Of a DNA stretch of 64,000 nucleotides, positions 1 to 8,359 are shown piece by piece (positions within the stretch are counted from its first letter, which is position 1; each line of letters opens with the position of its first letter). The stretch comes from Gemmatimonadetes bacterium SCN 70-22 (GTDB taxonomy: Bacteria > Gemmatimonadota > Gemmatimonadetes > Gemmatimonadales > Gemmatimonadaceae): NCBI GenBank assembly GCA_001724275.1, contig MEDZ01000005.1, positions 56,176 to 120,175 on the forward strand. Direction: 5' to 3'. The notes below the pieces were generated by a model that saw nothing but the letters and a program-made list of their open reading frames with translations, was not told the origin of the DNA and made no database searches. A program made the position numbers and the translations under genes.

Positions 1-54
1 GCGACGTATTTCCGGGGGCGGTGTGCGCGCGTCGTGCGATGTGCGCAGGAGTGC

Positions 55-98
55 CAGCGCGGCTGACCAGCGCGGCTGACCAGCGCGGCTGACCAGCG
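55..98. repeat. 13-bp tandem repeat, just over three copies
   Basis: Three perfect copies of CAGCGCGGCTGAC and a partial fourth lie just downstream of the multicopper oxidase stop codon. Each unit contains CTGA, but the spacing is 13 bp, not the 11 bp of the operator family described elsewhere in this window. I treat it as a simple tandem repeat. Confidence 0.8.
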
Positions 99-106
99 GG
101 CGCCAT

Positions 107-1144
107 TCAACGTGCGACGACGTCGAACACGCGCGCCATGCCGACCGGCGATCCTTCGGGACCCTCCTGCATGGCGTTCGACGTGTGGTGCGGAAAGTGG
201 CAGTGTACGAGCCACCGCCCGGGCTTGTCCGGCGTGAACACCACTTCGTGGAAGTTCCCCGGTCCTTCATCGACCGTCGTGACCACGGGGCGGTCGACGC
301 GCTCATGCCCATTCTGCGACTCGATGGTGAGGTCGAAGCCGTGCTGGTGCATCGAATGCACCAGTTGGCTGGCGTTGTAGAACCGCACACGTATCTTCTC
401 GCCGACCCGCACCCTCATTTCGGACGCGGCATCTCGCGTCTTCCCGTTCATCGTGTGGAAGTTGAAGTCGCCGCCAGGCGGGAACACCACGACGGGCTGC
501 CCGTCGCCCTGGAAGAACCACGACTGCAATACGAACGCGTAGTCGCGGTCGACGCGGTCGCGCGCCGCCTCGCGCCGAGGGAGCACGATGAAGAAGCCGT
601 CGAGCCCCTTGAGTTCCTGCGTGGCGCTGTTCGTGTGCGAGTGGTAGGCAAACGTCCCCGCGTGCCCGGGCGTGAACTCGTACACGTACGAGCCACCGGG
701 CGGAATCGGCTTCAGCTGGCTGACGCCGGGCACCCCGTCGGCCTCGTTGGGCGCATGCGCACCGTGAAAATGCACGGTGGTCGGTTCGGGCAGGTCGTTC
801 TGTACGACAAAACGGACGCGCTCCCCGTCGTGCGCGATCGCGGTCGGTCCCGGCGTCGAGCCGTTGTAGCCCCAGACTTCCGCCATACGGTAGGGGAACG
901 TGGCCAGTTGTTGTTGGAAGACGTGCGCGCGCAGCCGGAACTCTCGGACGTCACCGACTACCGTGGACGGCAGATTCGGGACATCCGGCGTCTCAGGTAT
1001 CGTGGCCGTCGTCAGGCGATCGCCCCGTGAGCCCCCACCGACAGTCGGCGCACTCACGCCGTCGCTGCACCCGAAGGCGCCGATCAGCACGAGGACCGTG
1101 CCGGTCGCGGCAGCCTGCCATCGCTCCCGCTTTGTCTTTTGCAT
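107..1144 (-). CDS. two-domain multicopper oxidase, predicted lipoprotein
   Basis: 345 aa. A lipoprotein signal ends at Cys26 (context GAFGC). Two cupredoxin domains follow, with the four multicopper-oxidase copper motifs in order: HFHG, HSH, HSMHQHG and HCHFPHH followed by a Met five residues later, which is the usual type 1 axial position. The length fits the two-domain laccase or nitrite-reductase-like group, in which the trinuclear copper site normally forms between subunits of a trimer. Probable role is oxidation of phenols or metal ions (Cu(I) or Mn) on the periplasmic face of a membrane; the substrate cannot be read from sequence. An in-frame ATG 63 bases upstream exists, but ATG 1144 has a strong GGAGGG ribosome site at good distance and starts exactly at the signal peptide, so I chose it. 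It stands alone, with no operator of the 11-bp family upstream. Confidence 0.9.
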   Translation of the reverse strand: MQKTKRERWQAAATGTVLVLIGAFGCSDGVSAPTVGGGSRGDRLTTATIPETPDVPNLPSTVVGDVREFRLRAHVFQQQLATFPYRMAEVWGYNGSTPGPTAIAHDGERVRFVVQNDLPEPTTVHFHGAHAPNEADGVPGVSQLKPIPPGGSYVYEFTPGHAGTFAYHSHTNSATQELKGLDGFFIVLPRREAARDRVDRDYAFVLQSWFFQGDGQPVVVFPPGGDFNFHTMNGKTRDAASEMRVRVGEKIRVRFYNASQLVHSMHQHGFDLTIESQNGHERVDRPVVTTVDEGPGNFHEVVFTPDKPGRWLVHCHFPHHTSNAMQEGPEGSPVGMARVFDVVAR

Positions 1145-1663
1145 CAGATTCCCTCCGGTCTCATCAGCTTTCATGCTCAACGCGGCCGAGACAGCCGCCC
1201 GCCGCACTTGTCATCCAGCGGCAGCAAGATTGGTGCACGCATTTGACGTGCAGTAAAGCAGCCGGCCCGTCGGGTTCTCGCGATATCGAGGATGGTGTCG
1301 GGCGCGCTGGTGGCTGACCTCCCAGGCTGCGTGGCCGCTGTCCCCCGCTGTCCCCCGCTGTCCCCCTATGTCAGGATAGTTGTCGCATGAGCGGTGCGTC
1401 GGCATCAGTCATGGTCACGTCGTAGATCGAGGGCCTCGACCTGGAGCGCTTCGGGATCCGGTACCAGCGTCGGCTTGCCGGTGCGGGGGAGGACGGGGGG
1501 TAGGAGCGGGAGCGAGGGGCGCGGCGACATGCGAGCCCCCGGACAGCGGGAGTCTCCACGCTACCGCACCAAACACGTGACGCTACGGCACCTGCCCGCA
1601 GCGTCGTCGGCGAGCTGAGCCGCCGTCATCAACATGGTCCATGAGCCAATTTCACGGAGCTGC
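1145..1663. other. intergenic region with a 10-bp tandem repeat
   Basis: No convincing gene. Three perfect copies of GCTGTCCCCC lie at 1337-1366. The promoter of the oxidase must lie at the left and the end of the insertion element at the right. I could not identify terminal repeats of the element by eye. Confidence 0.5.
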
Positions 1664-3043
1664 TCAGTTTCCTAAGAAACTCCTGCTGTCAGCGGTTGGG
1701 GGGGGGCGGACCACTTGCAGTCCCAGCTGTCGGGCGCGGCGCTCCAGGTTGTCGATGACCCGCGCTCGGTACTTCGCTTCATAGTAGTCGACGCCGGGGT
1801 CGATGTAGGTCATGCCGAAGCGCAGCGCATTGTAGAAGAGGACGGCCAGTTTGCGCGCCGTCGCCGTGACGGCCTTGGCCTTCCCGATGCGCGCCGCCAG
1901 CCGGCGGTAGAAGGCGCCGAGCGCCGACTGGGTCTTCCCGACGTTGACGGCGGCGATCCGCAGCAGCACGGCGCCCCGATTGGAGGACCGCCGCGTCTTC
2001 GCACTGAGGACACGCCCGCCGGAGATCTTGCTGCCAGGACAGAGCGTGAGCCAACTGGTGAAGTGCTTCACCGTCGGCCATCTCGTCATGTCGGTGCCAC
2101 ACTCGCTGACCATGCGCAGAATCGTGTACGGCCCGAGCGCATGGATCTGGCTCAGGTCGGCGCCGAGGAGTGTGTACAGCACGCGCCGCACATCGAACCG
2201 CGGGTCATTCTTCCCGGTCGCGCGTCGCACCTTGGGCAGTGGGGTCGGCGGCGGCGCCCGGTCGACAGTCAGCTGCTCGAGCACGTGGGCGATCTCCACG
2301 TCACACTCGCCGATCTTGGCCTGCAAGACATCGTAGAGGTCGAGCGTCTGCCGCAAGGCAAAGAGATGTTCCGGTCGATAGTTGCCGATCAAGGCCTGCC
2401 GAATCGTCTCCAGCGACTGCTTGCAGTGAGCGTCGCGATGCGCCGCGAGCCGCGCCGGATCGTGCACGCCGGCGACGATATCGCGAATGATCTTGAGGCC
2501 CGTCACGCCGGTGATATCCGTGACGACGTGATGCAACTGCACATTCATCTGCATCATCGCCTTCTGCATGCGCTGGACGTACGTGGCCGCCGCCGCCACC
2601 AGCCCCTCCCGGTGCCGCAGCAGCGCCCGCAGGCGGACGACGCGATCCTGCGGGCGAAAGCTGCCGCGCAACAACCCGAACTGGTGCAACTGCTGCAGCC
2701 ACTGCGCATCGTGCACATCCGTCTTGCGGCCGGGGACATTCCTGACGTCGCGCGCATTGACCAGCAGCACCTCGAAGCCGCGTGCCTCGAGGATCTCGAA
2801 CACCGGAATCCAGTAGACGCCCGTGGATTCCATCGCGACCGTCGTCACCCCCACCTCGTGCAACCAGTCCGCCAACCGGCGCAGGTCCTGCGTGAAGCTC
2901 CGCAACGTGCGCACCGGCTCGTCCGCGCGCTCCGGGGCCACCGCCACGACATGAAACGTGGAGCCGACATCCAATCCGGCGGCGTGTGCGTGAATCGTCG
3001 GCATCGTGCGTGGGGACCGTCGCCCGCGCGTCTGCTCGCCCAT
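1664..3043 (-). CDS. IS110-family transposase (recombinase)
   Basis: 459 aa. The N-terminal DEDD (RuvC-like) domain shows GLDVGSTFH near residue 24, the glutamate in VAMESTGVYW, and the paired aspartates in KTDVHDAQW. The C-terminal half carries the transposase_20 type helix-hairpin-helix region (TILRMVSECGTDMTRWP) and a conserved Ser-containing stretch (GGRVLSAKTRRSSNRGA). Length is normal and no frameshift is seen, so the element may be active. ATG 3043 is preceded by GGAGGAGACG. IS110 elements use a noncoding bridge RNA from a flank of the transposase gene to choose target and donor; the roughly 300 bases upstream (3044-3360) are gene-free and could hold it. Element ends were not located. 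Confidence 0.93.
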   Translation of the reverse strand: MGEQTRGRRSPRTMPTIHAHAAGLDVGSTFHVVAVAPERADEPVRTLRSFTQDLRRLADWLHEVGVTTVAMESTGVYWIPVFEILEARGFEVLLVNARDVRNVPGRKTDVHDAQWLQQLHQFGLLRGSFRPQDRVVRLRALLRHREGLVAAAATYVQRMQKAMMQMNVQLHHVVTDITGVTGLKIIRDIVAGVHDPARLAAHRDAHCKQSLETIRQALIGNYRPEHLFALRQTLDLYDVLQAKIGECDVEIAHVLEQLTVDRAPPPTPLPKVRRATGKNDPRFDVRRVLYTLLGADLSQIHALGPYTILRMVSECGTDMTRWPTVKHFTSWLTLCPGSKISGGRVLSAKTRRSSNRGAVLLRIAAVNVGKTQSALGAFYRRLAARIGKAKAVTATARKLAVLFYNALRFGMTYIDPGVDYYEAKYRARVIDNLERRARQLGLQVVRPPPTADSRSFLGN

Positions 3044-3724
3044 CGTCTCCTCCGTCTCCTCCTCGCTGCGGGGAATCCCGAACGAAGGGGCGGCGAGGAT
3101 CGATCACTTTCCTAAACGGGATCGCCCGCAGGCGTCACCACTCGCAAGTCCGCAATCCGCCCCCGGACCATGTTTTTTTACGGGCTTTTTTACGGGCTCA
3201 GACGACACCACAAAGCTGACGGCCACGTCGCTCGGGCCCGAGACAGTAGTCCCTCCGAGTTTCTGGTGCAACAGGTGGCGCGGCAGGCGCAAGATCGTTT
3301 TTATGAAGACGGTATGACGCAAGGCCTCGTCCCATAGGGCGTTTGGCAATTCGGAGGACTCCCGCGGCTCATCCGTGCAACTCTTTGCGCTGCGGTGCCA
3401 TGGGAGAGCGCTTCACCAAATGTTGATCAGTTCCAAAAATTCGAGAACTCACACCGCTGGAATGCGTGAGGACGTGGTGCACGTCGTGGGACGCGCGGGG
3501 CGCCGGCATCGCCCCGTCCCCTCGCCCCGTCCACTCGTCTCGAGGTCCCGGTGGGTGTCGTGGCACCTGTCTCGCAAGATCGAGTCGCCGCCTGCGGCGT
3601 TCGTGAAGGCGCGCTGAACGGGGCCGACGGCGCGGTGGCGTCGGGACGCCGCGGCGTCGGGTCGTGGTGGCGCACGACGGGCACGCAGCGCGTCCGCGAC
3701 GCGCCCCGCCCGCGCGCCGGCGCC
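3044..3724. other. gene-free flank between IS110 element and zwf
   Basis: No supported gene. The part next to the transposase contains an unusual low-GC patch at 3171-3200 with two copies of TTTTTTACGGGCT in direct repeat, unlike the surrounding DNA. This could be the non-coding end of the element (possible bridge RNA region). The remainder to 3724 is downstream of zwf and shows no recognisable coding signal. Confidence 0.4.
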
Positions 3725-5323
3725 TCAGTCCGCGTTGCCTCCGTCGGCCGGATCGCCGGCCGCGCCGATTGCGCACCACTGGTGCCGGCGCCCCTCCACC
3801 AGCGACCGCGCCGCGGCCGGCCCGTCGCTCCCTGCGGCGTAGTCGGGAAAGCGCGGGGGCGGCAGCTGCGCCCACGCCTCCTGAATGGGCGTGATGATGC
3901 GCCAGGCGGCTTCCACCTCGTCCCGGCGCGTGAAGAGCGTCGCGTCGCCGCGCATCGCGTCGTGCAGGAGCGTCGTGTAGGCGTCGGCGAGCGCCGCCGG
4001 GAAGACCCGCGCGTACGCGAACTCCGCCTCGACGGGGCGCGGCCGCATCGCCGAGCCGGGCTCCTTGACCGCGAAGGTGATCGTGATCCCCTCGTCCGGC
4101 TGGATCCGGATGGTGATCAGGTTCGGCGCCGCGAGCGCGGCGGGCGTGCTCGCGAAGAGCGCCTGCGGCGTGCGCCGGAAGTGGACCCGGATCTCCGTCA
4201 TCTTGCGTCCGAGACGCTTGCCCGTGCGGATGTAGAAGGGGATCCCCGCCCAGCGCCAGTTGTCGACGTGCAGCTCGACCGCGGCGAAGGTCTCGACGGT
4301 CGAGCCCGCCCGCACGCCCGGTTCCTCCCGGTAGCCCGGGACGGCTGCCCCGTCGATCATGCCGGCGCCGTACTGGCCGCGCACGGTGCGCCGGGCCACC
4401 TCGTCGACCGTCATCGGCGGGATCGCCCGCAGCACCTGCACCTTCTGGTCGCGCACCGCGTCGGCGTCGAAGACGGCCGGCGGCTCCATCGCGACGAGCG
4501 TCACGAGCTGCAGCAGGTGATTCGCGACCATGTCGCGCAACGCGCCCGTCTCCTCGTAGAACGCGGCCCGGTGCTCGACGCCGAGCGCCTCGACCGCCGT
4601 GATCTCGACGTACTCGACGTAGTGGCGGTTCCAGACCGGCTCGAAGAGCGAGTTGCCGAAGCGGAAGACGAGGAGATTCTGGACGGTCTCCTTCCCGAGG
4701 TAGTGGTCGATGCGGTAGACCGAGTCCTCGGGGAAGACGTCGTTGACCACGCGGTTCAGCGCGTGCGCCGAGGCGAGATCCCGGCCAAACGGCTTCTCGA
4801 GGACGATGCGCGACCAGCCGTGCGGGTTGCGCCCGAGACCCGCAGCGCCGAGCCCCTCGATGATCGGCCCAGCCACCGAGGCGGGCGTGGCGACGTAGAA
4901 GACATGGTTCGGGCTCGCGCCCGCCTGCCGCATGGCCTCCAGCTCCGCCGCCAAGCGCGGGTAGAGCGCCGGGTCGCCCGGATCGCCGGCGATGTAGTGC
5001 AGCCGGCGCTCGAGCTGCTGCCACCGCGGATCGTCCACACCGCCGCCCTCCGGCGGCGTTGCCGTGGCGGTGTGGCGCATGCGCGCGCGGAACTCCTCCT
5101 CGGTGAGCGGGGTGCGTCCCGTGCCGAGCACCGCGCAGCGGCTGTCCAGGCCGCCCGCGCAACGCAGCGCGTAGAGCGCGGGCATGAGCTTGCGGCGCGT
5201 CAGGTCGCCCGTCGCGCCGAAGATGATCACGGTGCACGACGCCGCGCGCAGGGCCGGCGCGCGCTCGTCCGCACTGGTCTCGGCAGGCGTCGCCGGCGCC
5301 GCCGCTCGCATGGTCAGGGTCAT
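3725..5323 (-). CDS. zwf: glucose-6-phosphate 1-dehydrogenase
   Basis: 532 aa, slightly longer than the usual 480-510. Oxidises glucose 6-phosphate to 6-phosphogluconolactone with reduction of NADP+ in the cytoplasm, the entry to the oxidative pentose phosphate pathway. The nucleotide-binding fingerprint GATGDLTRRKL is near residue 35, the active-site signature RIDHYLGKE is near residue 195, and YIRTGKRL follows later. The start codon ATG overlaps the gnd stop codon by four bases (ATGA), so the two genes form one transcription unit driven from the gnd promoter. No gene for 6-phosphogluconolactonase is present in the operon. Confidence 0.97.
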   Translation of the reverse strand: MTLTMRAAAPATPAETSADERAPALRAASCTVIIFGATGDLTRRKLMPALYALRCAGGLDSRCAVLGTGRTPLTEEEFRARMRHTATATPPEGGGVDDPRWQQLERRLHYIAGDPGDPALYPRLAAELEAMRQAGASPNHVFYVATPASVAGPIIEGLGAAGLGRNPHGWSRIVLEKPFGRDLASAHALNRVVNDVFPEDSVYRIDHYLGKETVQNLLVFRFGNSLFEPVWNRHYVEYVEITAVEALGVEHRAAFYEETGALRDMVANHLLQLVTLVAMEPPAVFDADAVRDQKVQVLRAIPPMTVDEVARRTVRGQYGAGMIDGAAVPGYREEPGVRAGSTVETFAAVELHVDNWRWAGIPFYIRTGKRLGRKMTEIRVHFRRTPQALFASTPAALAAPNLITIRIQPDEGITITFAVKEPGSAMRPRPVEAEFAYARVFPAALADAYTTLLHDAMRGDATLFTRRDEVEAAWRIITPIQEAWAQLPPPRFPDYAAGSDGPAAARSLVEGRRHQWCAIGAAGDPADGGNAD

Positions 5324-6825
5324 CGCGCCGCGTCGGCCTCTACGGACTGGTCGAGGACTGCGCGCCAGTCGGTGTGCACGAAGCCCGCTTCCGGCCGGTC
5401 GACGCGCTGATACGTGTGCGCGCCGAAGAAGTCACGCTGGGCCTGCGTGAGGTTCTGCGGCAGCACGGCGGTGCGATAGGCGTCGAAGTACGCCAGCGAC
5501 GCCGACAGCGCGGGCACGGGGATCCCATGGGCCGCCGCCATCTGCGCGGTGCGGCGCCATCCCGCCTCCGCCTCGAGCAGCTCGAGCCCGATGCCCGGGT
5601 CGAGCAGCAGGTTTGGAAGGTCGGACTCTCGCTCGAACGCGTGCATGATGGGGTCGAGGAGCCGCGCGCGAATGATGCAGCCGCCCTTCCAGATGCGGGC
5701 GACCTCGCGCAGATCCGTGTTCCACCGGTACTCGGCCGAGGCGACGCGCAGCAGCGCCATGCCCTGCGCGTAGGCGCAGCTCGCCGCCGCCGCGAGCGCA
5801 CTGCCGATGGCCGGCACGAGCGCGCGCCCCTCGGCCGCGACGTGGTGCCCGGCGGCGCTCGCGCGCGCCTCGTCGGCGAACCGCGTGCTGACGATCTGCT
5901 CGCTGGCGCGCACGCGCTCGGCCTTCATGGCGGAGAGGGCGCGCGCGTCGATCCCCGCCGCGATGGTCGGGATCGGCACGCCGAGGTCGAGGGCGGCCTG
6001 AACGGTCCACTTGCCCGTGCCCTTCTGCCCGGCCTGGTCGAGGATCATCTCGACCAGCGGGCGCCCCGTTTCGGGGTCGCGCGCGCGGAGCACCAGCGAC
6101 GTGATCTCGAGCAGGTACGATGCCATCGGCCCACCGTTCCACTCGGCGAAGACCTCGGCCACTTCGTCGGCCGGGAGGCGTAGGCCGCGGCGTAGCAGGT
6201 CGTACGCCTCGGCGATCGCCTGCATGATGCCGTACTCGATGCCGTTGTGCACCATCTTCGTGAAGTGGCCGGCGCCGTCGGGGCCGATGTAGGTCACGCA
6301 TGGCCCGGAGTCCGTCTTCGCAGCGATCGCCTCGAGCATGGGGCGCAGCAGCTCGTACGCGGGGCGCGGCCCGCCAGGCATCAGCGACGGGCCGTAGCGG
6401 GCGCCCTCCTCGCCGCCGGATACCCCCATCCCGACGAAGCTGAGGCCGCGGGCGCGCAGCGCGGCCTCGCGACGCTGCGTGTCCGCGAAGTGCGAGTTGC
6501 CTCCGTCGATCACGACGTCGCCCGGCGCGAGGTGCGGCGCCAGCCGCTCGAGCATCTCGTCCACCGGCGCACCGGCCTTGACCATGAGCAGCACGCGACG
6601 CGGCGCGGACAGACGGCTCACGAACTCCTCGAGCGTGTGCGTGCCGATCAGGCGCTGGTTGCCACGCTCCCGCGTGAGAAAGTCGTCCACCCGCTCCGGC
6701 GTGCGGTTCCACACCGCCACGCGGTAGCCGTGGTCGGCGACGTTGAGCGCGAGATTCTCGCCCATCACGGCGAGGCCGATCGTGCCGATGTCGGCTGTCG
6801 CTGGTGTCGTCGTTCCCGATTCCAT
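5320..6825 (-). CDS. gnd: 6-phosphogluconate dehydrogenase, decarboxylating
   Basis: 501 aa. Converts 6-phosphogluconate to ribulose 5-phosphate, CO2 and NADPH. The Rossmann fingerprint IGLAVMGENLALN starts near residue 16, the substrate-binding VSGGEEGARYGP near residue 138, and the catalytic lysine and asparagine lie in KMVHNGIEYG. First gene of the gnd-zwf operon. ATG 6825 has a CAGGAG ribosome site. An operator and -10 of the 11-bp TCAG family lies at 6961-7009, giving a leader of about 130 bases. Together with phosphoketolase at 32721-35108, it would supply pentose phosphates for cleavage to acetyl phosphate. Confidence 0.97.
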   Translation of the reverse strand: MESGTTTPATADIGTIGLAVMGENLALNVADHGYRVAVWNRTPERVDDFLTRERGNQRLIGTHTLEEFVSRLSAPRRVLLMVKAGAPVDEMLERLAPHLAPGDVVIDGGNSHFADTQRREAALRARGLSFVGMGVSGGEEGARYGPSLMPGGPRPAYELLRPMLEAIAAKTDSGPCVTYIGPDGAGHFTKMVHNGIEYGIMQAIAEAYDLLRRGLRLPADEVAEVFAEWNGGPMASYLLEITSLVLRARDPETGRPLVEMILDQAGQKGTGKWTVQAALDLGVPIPTIAAGIDARALSAMKAERVRASEQIVSTRFADEARASAAGHHVAAEGRALVPAIGSALAAAASCAYAQGMALLRVASAEYRWNTDLREVARIWKGGCIIRARLLDPIMHAFERESDLPNLLLDPGIGLELLEAEAGWRRTAQMAAAHGIPVPALSASLAYFDAYRTAVLPQNLTQAQRDFFGAHTYQRVDRPEAGFVHTDWRAVLDQSVEADAAR

Positions 6826-6960
6826 AGTGCGCTCCTGTTCGGCCGTTGCGCGGCACGATATACCCGCTATGGTTCGGATGCGCGTTCACGGCCAGGCGCC
6901 ATCGGCGTATCCGGACTACCATCGGCCTCCCACGCTGCTCGGCCCGTAGTGGTGCAGGGT

Positions 6961-7009
6961 AGGATAGCACGACGAGCTGAGCGCCCGCTGAAGCCGCGCT
7001 GAGCGACTG
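6961..7009 (-). promoter_or_regulatory. TCAG 11-bp direct-repeat operator plus -10 (gnd-zwf)
   Basis: On the + strand CTGA occurs at 6977, 6988 and 6999, exactly 11 bp apart; read toward gnd this is TCAG three times. The hexamer TATCCT (complement of 6961-6966) begins 14 bp after the T of the last TCAG. The placement matches all other copies of this module in the window. Confidence 0.8.
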
Positions 7010-7131
7010 GAATCGATTCGTCAGTGCGGGTCACGTCGACAGGTCGTCCCCGTGGCGCTCTTCCCTGTCGTGCGCTGGGGCGCGGTGGCGACGCGGCGAG
7101 GGCCACGGCCTCCTGGCGTGAGCCCTCGAAG

Positions 7132-7175
7132 CTTCAATTGCGATTCAGGCGCCGCTCAGCTTCCCACGATACCAT
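7132..7175 (+). promoter_or_regulatory. TCAG 11-bp direct-repeat operator plus -10 (YVTN gene)
   Basis: TCA cores at 7134, 7145 and 7156 (11-bp steps), then TACCAT at 7170-7175 at the standard 14-bp offset. Divergently paired with the gnd operator at 6961-7009. The leader to the ATG at 7254 is about 70 bases. Confidence 0.78.
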
Positions 7176-7253
7176 CCGCGCGGTGGGCGGGCCGTCTGGG
7201 CGGCGCCGCCCGCATTCACACACGGCCGGCACACATTCCTGGCGGAGGACCGA

Positions 7254-8339
7254 ATGATGGACAGGACGCTGCTCGCATCGGTGCGCGCCGCGGTCTTGAC
7301 GGTGGCGCTCGGCTCGGTGTCGTGCGCCCGTCAGGCGGCGTCCACCCAGGCGGCGTACGCGAATGAGACCGGATTCGTTTACACCGCGAACGAACGTGGC
7401 ACCTCCATCAGCGTGGTCGACCTCGGCACGGGACAGGTCAGAACCGTGCCCGTCGGCATCTCGCCGCACAATGTCCAGGTCTCGCACGACGGGCGATTGG
7501 TGCTCGTCGTCGGGAGGCCGGCCATGGCCGGCCAGCCGGCGAATCATGACACCCGCGGCACTCAGGAAGTAGGGCGCGGGCGGCTGCTCATCTTCGATGC
7601 GGCAACGATGGGCGTGGACACGGCGGGCAACATCGAGGTCGGGCGCGACCCGGCGCACGTCATCATCGACTGGCAGGGGAGGTTCGCCTACACCACCAAC
7701 GCCGAGGACAACAATCTCTCGGTCGTCGACGTCGCGCAGCGACGGATCGTCGACATGATCCCGACCGGGGCGTCGCCGCACGGGTTGCGTATGAGCCCCG
7801 ACGGGCGCGAGATCTACGTCGCCAACACGGGCGACAACAGCGTCTCGGTCATCGGCGTCGCCGAACGACGAGAGCTCGCCCGCGTCGCGGTCGGCCGAGC
7901 GCCCGCTCAGGTCGGGTTCACGCCGGATGGTCGGCGTGTCTACGTGTCTTCGACCACCGAGAACAGCGTGGTAGTCGTTGACACGCGGCAGCGCACGAGG
8001 ATCGCCACGGTCCCCGTCGGTCGCAACCCCATTCAGGTCTTCGCCACGCCCGACGGACGCCTCGTGTACGCCGCCAACGAGGGCACCGAGGAGAGTCCCG
8101 ACAGCACCGCGTCGGTCATCGACACCAGAACCAACCGGGTGATCGCGACGGTGGTAACCGACCAAGGAGCGCACGGCGTGGTCGTGAGCGATGACGGCAG
8201 CCGCGCGTTCATCGCCAATTCCGTCGGGAACACGGTGTCGGTCATCAATACGGCGACGCAGCGGGTGACGCGCACCATCCCGGTCGGCGAAGGAGCAGGC
8301 GGCATCACGTTCAGACCGAATCAGCAGGCGCAACGGTAA
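7254..8339 (+). CDS. YVTN-family beta-propeller repeat protein, exported
   Basis: 361 aa. An N-terminal signal sequence is followed by about seven repeats of the YVTN/NHL-like type with recurring blocks such as SPDGREIYVANTGDNSVSV, GFTPDGRRVYVSST and TPDGRLVYAANEG. A Cys near residue 24 in the signal region (SVSCA) is not a good lipobox, so lipoprotein status is uncertain. Family members are secreted seven-bladed propellers thought to act in binding or surface roles; no catalytic site is visible. The start at 7254 (ATGATG) has a GGAGG ribosome site seven bases upstream. It is controlled by the operator at 7132-7175. A decayed copy of the same family lies at 19404-19785. Confidence 0.85.
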   Translation: MMDRTLLASVRAAVLTVALGSVSCARQAASTQAAYANETGFVYTANERGTSISVVDLGTGQVRTVPVGISPHNVQVSHDGRLVLVVGRPAMAGQPANHDTRGTQEVGRGRLLIFDAATMGVDTAGNIEVGRDPAHVIIDWQGRFAYTTNAEDNNLSVVDVAQRRIVDMIPTGASPHGLRMSPDGREIYVANTGDNSVSVIGVAERRELARVAVGRAPAQVGFTPDGRRVYVSSTTENSVVVVDTRQRTRIATVPVGRNPIQVFATPDGRLVYAANEGTEESPDSTASVIDTRTNRVIATVVTDQGAHGVVVSDDGSRAFIANSVGNTVSVINTATQRVTRTIPVGEGAGGITFRPNQQAQR

Positions 8340-8359
8340 GACCGTGGGTAAGCGGTGCC

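Noticed and set aside
55..98. CTGA-containing tandem repeat as another operator
   Set aside because: The spacing is 13 bp rather than 11, there is no -10 at the fixed offset, and it lies behind the oxidase stop codon.
1715..3115. 466-codon + strand frame across the IS110 gene
   Set aside because: Antisense shadow of the transposase; no motifs, and the transposase frame has all DEDD residues.
3369..5237. 622-codon open frame on the minus strand
   Set aside because: It overlaps zwf in another frame and has shadow composition; zwf shows full family motifs.
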